From: Fibrobacter sp. UWB16
Lineage (GTDB): Bacteria > Fibrobacterota > Fibrobacteria > Fibrobacterales > Fibrobacteraceae
Assembly: GCF_900215325.1 (NCBI RefSeq)
Contig: NZ_OCMS01000002.1
Coordinates: 434,001 to 498,000 of the forward strand
DNA: 64,000 bases
Direction of reading: 5' to 3'
The notes below the pieces were generated by a model. It made no database searches and was not told the DNA's origin. It saw only the letters and a list, made by a program, of their open reading frames with translations. The position numbers and the translations under genes were made by a program. This document shows positions 56,307-64,000 of the stretch, in pieces (position 1 is the first letter of the stretch; each line of letters opens with the position of its first letter).

Positions 56307-58850
56307 TTACATGACCGTTTCCGGCCACGGGTGCTTTGGATAGCGCCCGCGGAGTTCTTTACGGACTTCGGCGTAGGTGTTCTGCCAGAAGCTTGTGAGA
56401 TCCCATGTTTTTTGAATCGTGCGGAAGTTCGGTGCGAGAATGTCGTAACGCACTTTGAGCTTGTTGTCTGCGATTTTGTGCTCGCCGCGGAGCTGCATAA
56501 AGTCTTCGATGCGTGCAGATATCTCAACGAGAACGCCGTCTGCGCTTTGTACAATCTTGCCGCTGCTCTGTTCATCAGCGGTGGCGACTTCTTGATAGCT
56601 GTAACGGGCTCGCTTGCCATTGGGCAATACGTAATGATCGGGGAACGTTTTTTGCAACCATGCGAGCATGGACTTGCCGAAGTAATCTTCGACAATGTTG
56701 CGGTAACGGTCTTCGTTGATGTCGCGCAAAAGGAATATGCCGTCCGTAAGCTCGTTTAGAATAAGCTCCATATCCTCGTCATTGAATTCGGGGAGGCCGT
56801 ATTCCGGGTAAAGCTTTGCCGCAAGGCGCATCTTGATAAGGAGCGTCTGGATGTTTTCGGTGAGATAACGGCCGGTCCAGTTTTCTTTTTCGAGCTTGTC
56901 GCGCCAAGCATCGGCTGTGAGCTCTTTGAGCTTTTCGAGGACTTTGGGCGATGCTTCTTGCGGGAGGATTTCTTTGCGGCTTGTTTCGCGGACGTCGCCA
57001 TTGGGACTTTCGCTTTCGTGAATCTCGATGCCGATAAAGCGTTCTTGACCGCTACGCCATAACAGTTCATAGCGAATGTTTTCGCTTTCGCCGCCGAGCA
57101 ATTCTTTGGGCACAGGAGCGTAAAGGCTCACGCGCAGTTCGGATTTGCTGCCGCCACCTGTGCGGAGCATAGAGAGCGCGAGCAATGCGTATGGCGGCTC
57201 TGATACTTGCAAACGGATGGTGTTGCCGTTGCTTAACTTGTAAACGTTACCGCTTGGAGTGGCGAGAGCATCCGGGAATGCGGCGAGAAGCTGTTGCGCC
57301 ATGAAATGTGAGGACGGAGAGTAAACGGGCATCTCCTTTAATGAGTCGCGGAAGTCGCGGAGCTGCTTTAGCGTGAACGAAACTTCTCGCGGAATGTTGA
57401 TGGCTTTAGAAAGAGTATCGCTTGCGAGCGTGAACAAGTTGAGCGTGTCTTTAGATTTCTGTACAAATTCTGTGCCGGAATGGATCCAGGCCATGGCGGC
57501 TAGGAGCAAGTCGGGGAGGTCTGCGGCGCTTGTTGCTTTTGCTAAAATCAATGCGAGCGGAATGCTTGAAATCGGTGTTTGAATGGCTCGCTTGCCGAGT
57601 TCCGTGATGTGACCGTCTTGCAACATGCCGAAGTTATTGAGCATCGATGTGGCGACTCTTTCGCGCGCTTCTGGAATCGCCGTGGGCAGTTTTATTCCCG
57701 CTCTCTCATCTGACTCAAGCGCTGCTTTTTGCAATAGAAATTCCGAGGGCTCGATTTGCAAGACTTCGGGCACGATGCCTTGTGGCATGTGCTTCTCGGC
57801 ATCTTCGGTCCAGAGGCGGATGGCGCAACCGTTCTGTGTACGGCCACTACGGCCACTGCGCTGGATGGCGTTCTGCAACGAAATTGGGAGCGTGCGGAGT
57901 ACGTTTACTTTTTCGCTATCGTCATATTCACTGACGCGTTCGATACCGCTATCGACAACACCTGTCACATTTGGAACAGTGATAGACGTTTCTGCAATGT
58001 TGGTCGTAAAGATGACGCGCGGACGTTCCGTTTCTTCGAAAATGCGGTCTTGCGTTTCTCGGTCTTGGCCGCCGTAGAGTTCAAGGAATTCGGCGACATT
58101 GTCGCCCAGAGCTTCGCTCGCGGCGGTGTGGCATTTGGCAATTTCTGCTTTACCCGGCAAGAATACGAGCGTTGTCTGCCAAACGTTATTGCGGTACAAA
58201 GTGCGCAATGCGCGGACAACTTCGCTTTCGATTCCCTGACCTGCGCTGATGTTTACGCCTGCGGCGGGTTTCTGGTGAAGAATTTGTACGGGATAAAGCG
58301 GATGCCCGAGTTCCAGACATTTGACGCCGAGCGCTTGTTCCATTTCTTCGCGGTTGAGCTTTGCACTCATGACGGCGATTCTTGGCGCTTTGATACTTTC
58401 ACTACCTGAAGTTTGGCTTGCTGCTTGCAATTTGAGCAAGTACGCAAAGAGCAGGTCCATGTCGGCTTTGCGTTCGTGGTATTCATCGAAGATGACCCAT
58501 TCCGCATTCATCTTGCCGTGCAGAAGCTCCTGCAAAAAGTTACCGTACGTTTGGAACAAGATTCTCGTAGCGCTGGATTTGCAACTGTCTTGGCGGAACT
58601 GGTAACCGACGGTCTTGCCGCAGGGCTCGTTGTGGAGCTTTGCTGAGTACTGCGCGAGGGCGAGGGCTGCGATGCGTCTCGGTTGCAATACGACAATGCG
58701 ACCGCTAAAGTGATTGCTCAAGAACCACGGGATGTACAAAGACTTACCGCTACCGGTGGGCGCTTCGACGAGCAAGTTGTTCGTCTTGTTGACGGCGTCT
58801 ACGAGCTTTTGTTCTTCTTCGGCAATGGCTAAATCTTTGTACGTGCGCAT
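56307..58850 (-). CDS. hrpB: ATP-dependent RNA helicase HrpB
   Basis: This 847-residue DEAH-box protein has VEAPTGSGKS (Walker A, about 28-37), PRRIAALALAQY, VIFDEYHER (a DEYH variant of DEAH), TNIAETSITVPNV and QRSGRSGRTQNG (motif VI). The C-terminal HrpB-specific region carries LYPEYGLPEF and the final GRYPKHPWPET motif. Function in bacteria is not well defined. It converges on the choice-of-anchor gene with 11 nt between stops. Confidence 0.93.
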   Translation of the reverse strand: MRTYKDLAIAEEEQKLVDAVNKTNNLLVEAPTGSGKSLYIPWFLSNHFSGRIVVLQPRRIAALALAQYSAKLHNEPCGKTVGYQFRQDSCKSSATRILFQTYGNFLQELLHGKMNAEWVIFDEYHERKADMDLLFAYLLKLQAASQTSGSESIKAPRIAVMSAKLNREEMEQALGVKCLELGHPLYPVQILHQKPAAGVNISAGQGIESEVVRALRTLYRNNVWQTTLVFLPGKAEIAKCHTAASEALGDNVAEFLELYGGQDRETQDRIFEETERPRVIFTTNIAETSITVPNVTGVVDSGIERVSEYDDSEKVNVLRTLPISLQNAIQRSGRSGRTQNGCAIRLWTEDAEKHMPQGIVPEVLQIEPSEFLLQKAALESDERAGIKLPTAIPEARERVATSMLNNFGMLQDGHITELGKRAIQTPISSIPLALILAKATSAADLPDLLLAAMAWIHSGTEFVQKSKDTLNLFTLASDTLSKAINIPREVSFTLKQLRDFRDSLKEMPVYSPSSHFMAQQLLAAFPDALATPSGNVYKLSNGNTIRLQVSEPPYALLALSMLRTGGGSKSELRVSLYAPVPKELLGGESENIRYELLWRSGQERFIGIEIHESESPNGDVRETSRKEILPQEASPKVLEKLKELTADAWRDKLEKENWTGRYLTENIQTLLIKMRLAAKLYPEYGLPEFNDEDMELILNELTDGIFLLRDINEDRYRNIVEDYFGKSMLAWLQKTFPDHYVLPNGKRARYSYQEVATADEQSSGKIVQSADGVLVEISARIEDFMQLRGEHKIADNKLKVRYDILAPNFRTIQKTWDLTSFWQNTYAEVRKELRGRYPKHPWPETVM

Positions 58851-58885
58851 TGTAGATGTTCTCTTTAGGTTTCTTTAAACAACAG

Positions 58886-58907
58886 ACCCCGGCGCATTGA
58901 CCGGGGT
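58886..58907 (-). terminator. Possible terminator hairpin
   Basis: ACCCCGG/CCGGGGT, a 7-bp GC-rich stem with an 8-nt loop, between the membrane-anchored gene and hrpB. The T tract is interrupted, so termination may be partial. Confidence 0.5.
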
Positions 58908-58925
58908 ATATAAAAGAAGATTTAA

Positions 58926-58984
58926 CTGGATCCTTCGCTGCTTCGCCACTCAGGATGACGTAATGGCTTCGCCACTCAGGATGA
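58926..58984. repeat. Inverted copy of the GTCATCCTGAG repeat
   Basis: Read on the minus strand: GTCATCCTGAGTGGCGAAGC and on to GAAGGATCCAGT (58926-58958), preceded by a second partial unit (58963-58984). Same family as 16821-16853, opposite orientation. Confidence 0.7.
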
Positions 58985-58995
58985 TTTCCTACTGA

Positions 58996-59460
58996 CTAAG
59001 CCTTCGGGTATCTCAGCTTTTCACCAGTAGCGGCGTCAATGTAAGGCGGCTTGCCTTCGCGGAACTTCTGGTTGATGACCAAGTTCTGGAGTCTCCTACG
59101 GATGCCAGCTTCGGTCTTGCAGAAGAAGAACACGACCTTGTTTGTACCCGGAACCTGGAACACAGCAAGCTTGAACTTCTGAGAAACGGCGCGACGGAAA
59201 AACTTCACATCTTCTTTCTTCGGGATGACCTGATCGCTGCCCGGCTTGATTTCGCAAATCATGTCGGCATCGGCGAGCAAAGCCTTGGACTTCTGCTGGA
59301 GAGCGAGGAAGTTCGGTTCGGTGCTCTTGCGGATGTTTTCCATGTTGAACGGGCTTCTGGCTTTCAGGCCCTTGAGCGCACCACGGATAACAAAAAATAA
59401 AGCGACGACCACGACCAGAATAATCAGGTAGGGCCAGTTGTTTGCTAAAAAGTCTAACAT
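58996..59460 (-). CDS. Membrane-anchored hypothetical protein
   Basis: This 154-residue protein has one N-terminal membrane helix (about 8-27) and a basic cytoplasmic domain beginning RGALKGLKARSPFNM. The middle region (MICEIKPGSDQVIPKKEDVK, FFCKTEAGIRRRLQ) looks nuclease- or nucleotide-binding-like, but I recognise no family. A GAGGTGATT ribosome-binding site precedes ATG 59460. Upstream, minus-strand TATATTTG resembles a -10 box. Confidence 0.65.
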   Translation of the reverse strand: MLDFLANNWPYLIILVVVVALFFVIRGALKGLKARSPFNMENIRKSTEPNFLALQQKSKALLADADMICEIKPGSDQVIPKKEDVKFFRRAVSQKFKLAVFQVPGTNKVVFFFCKTEAGIRRRLQNLVINQKFREGKPPYIDAATGEKLRYPKA

Positions 59461-59546
59461 AATCACCTCAATTTGGTGCCTCAAATATAGCAATTTTTGT
59501 GAGCTTCGCAAAAAACGCTAGCGAATGCCTTTTGTATCTTTGATTC

Positions 59547-60827
59547 GTGAAATTTTTTGTGAAGACTTTTTTGTTAGCGGGGATAGTTTCCGCTTTTGTA
59601 TCTGCAAACGCCGCCGAAACAGATTCGCTGCGTGTGGATTCTGACCAATGTGTTGATGGAGCAAAAATCGAATCGATTGAGTTTGAAGGCTTGGAACATA
59701 CGAAGCCGCGTGTGGTGTGGCGCGAACTCACGCACAAGGTTGGGGGCGAATTTTCGCAGAAGACTTTTGAGTCAGAGAAGCTTCGCCTGCAAGACCTAGA
59801 CCTCTTTACGGATATTTACGTTTCTTGTAAAAATGGGAACGTAGTTTATAATTTCAAGGAAATCTTTCGCTGGATCCCGTCGCCGGCTGGCAAAAAGACG
59901 GACCGCGATGGTCTCATGCTGGGGCTTGCCCTTGCGAACCTGAATGTGCTGGGCGAAGACATCCGTGCCGAGGTGCAGTTCCGTACCGCCATTGACCCGT
60001 TCTTCGAAAATAACGAGTACGCCTTTTACGCAAGTTCCCCGTATTTGTTCGGGCTCCCGTTGGGTTGGAATTTTGAATTTTTGCGGACGGATAGCTGGGA
60101 TGACCTTCGTGGTTTTCAGGATGCGACATGGTTGCTTAGTTTAGATGTGAACTGGAAACTGCTTTCGCATTTTTCAATTCTCGGCAAAACCGTGTACCGC
60201 TATTTAGAAAAGGGACCTGGCGTGTTGCCTGAATTTGGGCTTGGCTTTGCTGTGGACTACCGCGATAGCGAACTTGATACGCGTAAGGGAATTTATTTTG
60301 AAAGTGACGTGACGCATGTTGGCGTTGGCGGCAAGCGTGGCGAGAATTTTGTTGAGTTCCTGGAAGATGCTCGAGCCTATTACACGTTTGGTCGATTTGT
60401 CACGGGGGCGACCGCACTTGTTCGCTTGCGTCCGGGCGATGTAAAAAAATATGATTATTACTATCACGGCGGAGCAAATACGTTCCGTGGGCACGAGTCC
60501 GATTCGTTGCATTTGGGTGTCCATGAGATGCTTTTGACGTTGGAAGAACGTTTTGTTTTGCGCGAGCGCCGTCCGGCTTCGTTGTGGGGTGTTAACTTCT
60601 TCTATGGTATTCAACTGGTGGCGGGCTTAGATGCAAGCGTGCTTTGGGATAAAGGTACTCCTGGCTGGAAAAAATATGAAGGCGCTGTCTATGGAGGCTT
60701 GCATGTCGTAATCCCGGCGCTGGACCGAATCCGCTTTGAAGTGGGGTACAGCCCGGATCATGGTGAACCGGTGTTCTATTTTGGCCTCTTTGACAAGGTG
60801 ACCTCGGCACGCTGGCGGAGCAGGTAA
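59547..60827 (+). CDS. Omp85-family outer-membrane protein with one POTRA domain
   Basis: This 426-residue protein has a signal peptide, a single POTRA-like domain (about 35-105: IESIEFEGLEHTKPRVVWREL, LQDLDLFTDIYVSC) and a 16-strand-type barrel with GLGFAVDYRDSELDTRKGIY and the lid motif NTFRGHESDSL (an xRGx element). BamA has five POTRA domains and TamA three, so this is a minimal relative, closest in plan to TpsB-like or patatin-associated barrels. Function is unknown; it may insert or export a partner. Confidence 0.85.
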   Translation: MKFFVKTFLLAGIVSAFVSANAAETDSLRVDSDQCVDGAKIESIEFEGLEHTKPRVVWRELTHKVGGEFSQKTFESEKLRLQDLDLFTDIYVSCKNGNVVYNFKEIFRWIPSPAGKKTDRDGLMLGLALANLNVLGEDIRAEVQFRTAIDPFFENNEYAFYASSPYLFGLPLGWNFEFLRTDSWDDLRGFQDATWLLSLDVNWKLLSHFSILGKTVYRYLEKGPGVLPEFGLGFAVDYRDSELDTRKGIYFESDVTHVGVGGKRGENFVEFLEDARAYYTFGRFVTGATALVRLRPGDVKKYDYYYHGGANTFRGHESDSLHLGVHEMLLTLEERFVLRERRPASLWGVNFFYGIQLVAGLDASVLWDKGTPGWKKYEGAVYGGLHVVIPALDRIRFEVGYSPDHGEPVFYFGLFDKVTSARWRSR

Positions 60828-60953
60828 TTCAGAGTTTGGATTTGAAGGCTCTTTGGTAAAAAAAGACTTTACAAATTCCGAATAAATACTAAATTAGGGA
60901 TTATATTTGTAATAAAAAGATAATGAGGCTCAACGTGGGCCGACGGAGAATAA

Positions 60954-61544
60954 ATGGCTATTAACTATTTGGATCTTCCAATTGGACGCAAGTATCCCTA
61001 TGAAGTGGATTGCGTCGTGGAAATCGGTAAAGACACGAACTTGAAGTATGAATACGACGAACGCCTGCATGTGTTCCGTCTTGACCGTTGCCTCTTGAGC
61101 TCTATGAGCTACCCTTGCACGTATGGTTTTATTCCGAGCACCAAGGCTGACGATGGTGATGCTTTGGATATGCTCATTTACAGCCCGGCATCCATGATTA
61201 CGGGGACGGTTTGCACTTGTCGCGTGATTGGAGCGCTTGACATGACCGATGGTGGCAAGAAGGACTACAAGGTTTTGGGCGTGCCGGTGTTCAACCCGCG
61301 TCCGTTCTGCGACATTACTGATGTGGACCAGATGTTCCTCCGCATTACAAAGAACTTCTTCCAGAACTACAAGGAACTGGAAGGCAAGGACGTGCAAATT
61401 GGGGATTGGATGAATGCTGCTTTTGCTCGTGAAAAGGTGATTGCGGCTCACAAGGCTTACTTTCAGAACCAGGTCCAGGTGCCGGAATCCTGCTACCAGG
61501 AACCTGAACATGACGAAAAGATAACTGCTGAGGAGTTGATATAA
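60954..61544 (+). CDS. ppa: Inorganic pyrophosphatase
   Basis: This 196-residue family I enzyme hydrolyses pyrophosphate with magnesium. MSYPCTYGFIPSTKADDGDALDMLIY carries the metal-binding DGDxLD core near residue 67, and VIGALDMTDGGKKDYKVLGV the second aspartate set. The C-terminal 20 residues are family-divergent. An ACGGAGAA ribosome-binding site precedes the ATG. Confidence 0.95.
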   Translation: MAINYLDLPIGRKYPYEVDCVVEIGKDTNLKYEYDERLHVFRLDRCLLSSMSYPCTYGFIPSTKADDGDALDMLIYSPASMITGTVCTCRVIGALDMTDGGKKDYKVLGVPVFNPRPFCDITDVDQMFLRITKNFFQNYKELEGKDVQIGDWMNAAFAREKVIAAHKAYFQNQVQVPESCYQEPEHDEKITAEELI

Positions 61545-61601
61545 GCCGAGCGTCGCGGGAGACCGCTTGCGGGCTCACATGACCGAGGCGCAATATCTAG
61601 A

Positions 61602-61622
61602 AAAACAACGAAGTTGTTTTTT
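61602..61622 (+). terminator. ppa terminator
   Basis: AAAACAAC/GTTGTTTT, an 8-bp stem with a 3-nt loop followed by further T residues. Confidence 0.7.
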
Positions 61623-61665
61623 ATTTATCTAAAGTCTTGGAATTTGCTCGTTATAAAATTTGCCT

Positions 61666-61700
61666 ATGGTCTTGTCTTTGATGGCAAGACCATTTTTTTT
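61666..61700 (+). terminator. Second strong terminator before the Pro/Cys-rich gene
   Basis: ATGGTCTTG/CAAGACCAT, a perfect 9-bp stem with a 10-nt loop and seven T residues. Only 44 nt separate it from the previous terminator, so it either backs it up or ends a very short RNA. Confidence 0.8.
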
Positions 61701-61709
61701 AAGAATTTG

Positions 61710-61753
61710 TTGGTTTTGTTACAAAATATTTAATATATTATTTTTGTTGTAAC
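61710..61753 (+). promoter_or_regulatory. Promoter with an inverted repeat around the -10
   Basis: TTGGTT (61710-61715), 18 bp, TATATT (61734-61739). GTTACAA (61718-61724) and TTGTAAC (61747-61753) form an inverted repeat that brackets the -10 box, a plausible operator. Confidence 0.5.
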
Positions 61754-61775
61754 AATTAAAGTAGATAGAGGTTTT

Positions 61776-62252
61776 ATGAACAAGCTTATGCTTACCTGCG
61801 CGATGTCGCTCATGCTGCTTAGCACGTCTGCTATGGCATTGACGATTAACGTTGAACCGAAAAAGGAGGAAAAATCTCGTGTAGCACCGCCTCCTCCGCC
61901 ACCTCCTCCTTCGGCTAGGGTGGTCACCTGCAAGTTTGCAGAACCGAAGTGTGACCGTCATGACAGAATTCATGCTGAACGTTACAACAACGATCAGAAG
62001 ATGTATAGCCGTGGCGAATGCTATCGTGGTGAAAAGGAACGTAAGTTTGACTTCTACTGCGATAACGGTGATGTCTGGATGCAGATTGATTACCGTCGCG
62101 ACCGTGCTGACCGTATTGAATGCAAGGATCCGAAGCGTGGCAAGTTCTTTGCTGCTCGCAGCGTTCGCGAATGCGAAGATCTTCATCGTGACTACAATCG
62201 TCCGGAACCGCCTCGTAAGCACCATCACGACCGTCGAGACTACCGCGACTAA
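61776..62252 (+). CDS. Secreted proline- and cysteine-rich hypothetical protein
   Basis: This 158-residue protein has a signal peptide (MLTCAMSLMLLSTSAMA), then a run of eight prolines (about residues 39-46) and a domain with six cysteines (VVTCKF, PKCDRHD, GECYRGE, DFYCDNG, IECKDPK, VRECEDL), likely disulfide-bonded. It ends in a His/Arg/Asp-rich tail. Not recognised. Expression probably uses the promoter at 61710-61739. Confidence 0.7.
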   Translation: MNKLMLTCAMSLMLLSTSAMALTINVEPKKEEKSRVAPPPPPPPPSARVVTCKFAEPKCDRHDRIHAERYNNDQKMYSRGECYRGEKERKFDFYCDNGDVWMQIDYRRDRADRIECKDPKRGKFFAARSVRECEDLHRDYNRPEPPRKHHHDRRDYRD

Positions 62253-62300
62253 GTTTGCGTAAAATTTTTAGCGAGCGTAGGCTCGCTTGCTGAAATTAAA

Positions 62301-62335
62301 AAGCCTCTCGCTTAAAGCGGGAGGCTAAATTTTTT
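62301..62335. terminator. Bidirectional terminator before galE
   Basis: AGCCTCTCGC/GCGGGAGGCT stem with a 5-nt loop; TTTTTT on the plus side and a T-run on the minus side. It serves the Pro/Cys-rich gene and the convergent galE. Confidence 0.85.
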
Positions 62336-62349
62336 GCAGGGAGGAGGGA

Positions 62350-63366
62350 TTAGCCCTTGTAACCCTTGGGATTGTTCTTTTGCCAGTTCCAGGCGTCACG
62401 GCACATTTCTTCGATGCCGTATTGTGCCTTCCAACCGAGTTCGTCGAATGCCTTTTGCGGGTTGCAGTAGCAAGTGGCGATATCGCCTGCGCGACGCGGC
62501 TTGATGCTGTACGGAATCTTGACGTTGTTGACCTTTTCGAAAGCTTTTACGACGTCGAGCACGGAATAGCCATGACCTGTACCCAAGTTATAAATAGCGA
62601 GCCCGCACTTGCGTTCAATAGCCTTGAGTGCGCTCACGTGGCCAGAGGCGAGGTCGCAGACGTGGATGTAGTCGCGGACACCTGTGCCATCCGGGGTATC
62701 GTAGTCATTGCCAAACACGCCGAGTTCCTTGCGGAGACCGACTGCGGTCTGTGTGATGTATGGCATTAAGTTGTTTGGAATTCCGTTCGGGTCTTCGCCG
62801 ATACGTCCGCTCGGGTGTGCGCCAATTGGGTTGAAGTAACGGAGCAAAACGATGTTCCATTCCGGGTCTGCTTTTTGCACGTCGCGGAGGACTTCTTCGA
62901 GCATGGACTTTGTCTGTCCGTAGGGGTTGGTGCATTGGCCCTTGGGGCAAGCTTCTGTAATAGGAATTTGTGCCGGGTTGCCGTAAACGGTTGCCGAAGA
63001 ACTGAAAATGAGGTTCTTGCAGCCGTGATTACGCATGGTATGGAGCAACACGAATGTGGCGTTCATGTTGTTTTCGTAGTATTCGAGCGGCTTTGCGACG
63101 GATTCGCCGACGGCCTTGAGCCCTGCAAAGTGGATGCAGGCGTCGAACTTGTTTTCGCTGAAAATCTTGTCCATGGCGGCAGCGTCACGGACGTCTGCCT
63201 TGACGAACGGAATGGGGGAGCCAACTAGCTCTGCTACGCGGCGGAGCGATTCATCGCTTGAGTTTACAAGGTTATCGACAACGACTACGGAATGACCCGC
63301 TTTGTAGAGTTCGATGATGGTGTGGCTTCCGATATAGCCTGCGCCACCCATAACAGCTATTTTCAT
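62350..63366 (-). CDS. galE: UDP-glucose 4-epimerase
   Basis: This 338-residue short-chain dehydrogenase-fold enzyme interconverts UDP-glucose and UDP-galactose. GGAGYIGSH (7-15) binds NAD; SSSATVYG and NPYGQTKSM supply Ser and the YxxxK pair; LRYFNPIGAHPSGRIGEDP and GTGVRDYIHVCDLA are typical of GalE. The start at 63366 is the family N-terminus; the open frame continues to 63441 without support. Confidence 0.95.
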   Translation of the reverse strand: MKIAVMGGAGYIGSHTIIELYKAGHSVVVVDNLVNSSDESLRRVAELVGSPIPFVKADVRDAAAMDKIFSENKFDACIHFAGLKAVGESVAKPLEYYENNMNATFVLLHTMRNHGCKNLIFSSSATVYGNPAQIPITEACPKGQCTNPYGQTKSMLEEVLRDVQKADPEWNIVLLRYFNPIGAHPSGRIGEDPNGIPNNLMPYITQTAVGLRKELGVFGNDYDTPDGTGVRDYIHVCDLASGHVSALKAIERKCGLAIYNLGTGHGYSVLDVVKAFEKVNNVKIPYSIKPRRAGDIATCYCNPQKAFDELGWKAQYGIEEMCRDAWNWQKNNPKGYKG

Positions 63367-63423
63367 GATTGCTCCAATGATAAAAGTTCGGTGCATAATA
63401 TACGAAATTTTTAGATTGTAGAT

Positions 63424-64000
63424 ATGAACGATTACTATCAATTTGCAATACTTTCAGCTGTCGTTGTGGCGGTTTATGCTTTTTTGTATTTCGTAGTGCA
63501 TCCGCTTGCGAAATGGATTGCGATAAAGACTCCGAACAAGTTTGATGACTTGCTTGTGAAAAAGAAAGTGATTTCTCGTGCGCTCTTTTTTGTGCCGGTG
63601 ATTATTCTGGTGCAGTCGTTCCCGTATGTGCTCGCGAAGGGCCATTGGCTTTATGAATTTTGTGAACATATCGGAAATATTTTGTTCACGGTAGCAGCAT
63701 TCTTGCTCGCGAGTGCTGTGCTTGACGTCATCGAAAGCCTGAATGAACGCAATGTGAAAATGAAGTTGCGCCCGATGCGCGGCATTTTCCAGGCCATTAA
63801 ACTTGCGATGTTCTGTGTGGCGACCATCCTTGTGGCTTCACAGATTGTGAATAAAAGTCCGGTGATTATTTTGTCGACTTTGGGCGCCATGGCAACGGTC
63901 TTGTTGTTGGTTTTCAGGGACTCGATTCTTGGCTTGGTCTCTGGAATCCAAATAAACTTGTCGGACCTCTTGCGCAAGGGCGACTGGATTGAAATTGAAC
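63424..64000 (+). CDS. MscS-family mechanosensitive channel, partial
   Basis: This frame starts at ATG 63424 and runs off the window after 192 codons. It has several hydrophobic helices, then the MscS pore-lining helix and start of the beta domain (LGAMATVLLLVFRDSILGLV, SGIQINLSDLLRKGDWIEIE). The N-terminal helices and LSDLLRKGDWIEI resemble the YbdG-like branch. Such channels open under hypo-osmotic shock. It is divergent from galE with 57 nt between the start codons. Confidence 0.85.
   Translation, partial: MNDYYQFAILSAVVVAVYAFLYFVVHPLAKWIAIKTPNKFDDLLVKKKVISRALFFVPVIILVQSFPYVLAKGHWLYEFCEHIGNILFTVAAFLLASAVLDVIESLNERNVKMKLRPMRGIFQAIKLAMFCVATILVASQIVNKSPVIILSTLGAMATVLLLVFRDSILGLVSGIQINLSDLLRKGDWIEIE

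Noticed and set aside
1-64000. tRNA or rRNA genes
   Set aside because: No cloverleaf with a TTCRANNC arm and no rRNA-like stretch was seen on either strand.

Overview
The window looks like chromosomal DNA of a Fibrobacter species (phylum Fibrobacterota, fibre-degrading gut bacteria). Evidence from sequence: a fibro-slime domain exoprotein, a GH44 endoglucanase, a GH16 beta-glucanase, and a CE6 acetyl xylan esterase with a CBM6 module. The GH44 and CE6 proteins end in type-IX-secretion-like C-terminal tails. Gram-negative envelope genes are present (kdsB, an Omp85 protein, lipoproteins), and promoters are TATATT-type. Assignment to genus is inference; no rRNA or tRNA gene is present.

Layout. 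1-4.2 kb: pgk; a secreted hypothetical; a compact type III toxin-antitoxin locus (two 51-nt RNA repeats, terminator, TenpN-like toxin); a C_GCAxxG_C_C redox protein; small unknowns. 4.4-7.2 kb: fibro-slime protein. 7.3-16.7 kb, minus strand: a methylthiotransferase-spoIID-def-yajC cluster, a pair of cyclic-nucleotide-binding-like proteins, then the classical ffh-rpsP-rimM-trmD-rplS translation and secretion block. 16.7-19.2 kb: an AT-rich accessory patch with interspersed repeats, a chain of hairpins that may be a structured RNA, a broken zinc-ribbon gene, two orphan proteins and the tail of an Rpn-type nuclease gene. 19.2-26.5 kb: amino-acid symporter, divergent aminotransferase, a three-gene envelope cluster (His-rich lipoprotein hydrolase, Met-rich outer-membrane protein, mini NlpA), MATE transporter. 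26.6-39.8 kb: GH16, GH44 and CE6 enzymes interleaved with accessory genes (YhhN-like protein, DUF1653, RelA/SpoT-domain protein, DoxX, two GNATs, XRE regulator, metallo-beta-lactamase-fold lipoprotein, TIM-barrel protein).

39.8-54.2 kb: thiL, a PilB/GspE ATPase, a UvrD/PcrA helicase with a Ser-Tyr-Gly-rich tract, a TonB-C lipoprotein, an Rpn nuclease, gatC, kdsB, then a dense operon of ComEA-like, PilM-like and PilN/O-like proteins, rsmD, coaD, a rhomboid protein and a PfkB kinase. 54.2-64 kb: coiled-coil secreted protein, choice-of-anchor I protein, HrpB helicase, single-POTRA Omp85 protein, inorganic pyrophosphatase, Pro/Cys-rich secreted protein, galE and the start of an MscS channel.

The most notable unit is the TenpIN-like type III toxin-antitoxin locus at 2225-2897, where promoter, repeat array, terminator and toxin are all visible. 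Other unusual structure: degenerate 7-bp tandem arrays placed against promoters, a GTCAT-headed palindromic repeat family, a 33-bp duplication of an XRE-gene end, and several leaderless or nearly leaderless genes. All coordinates and functions come from reading the sequence; no database search was run.
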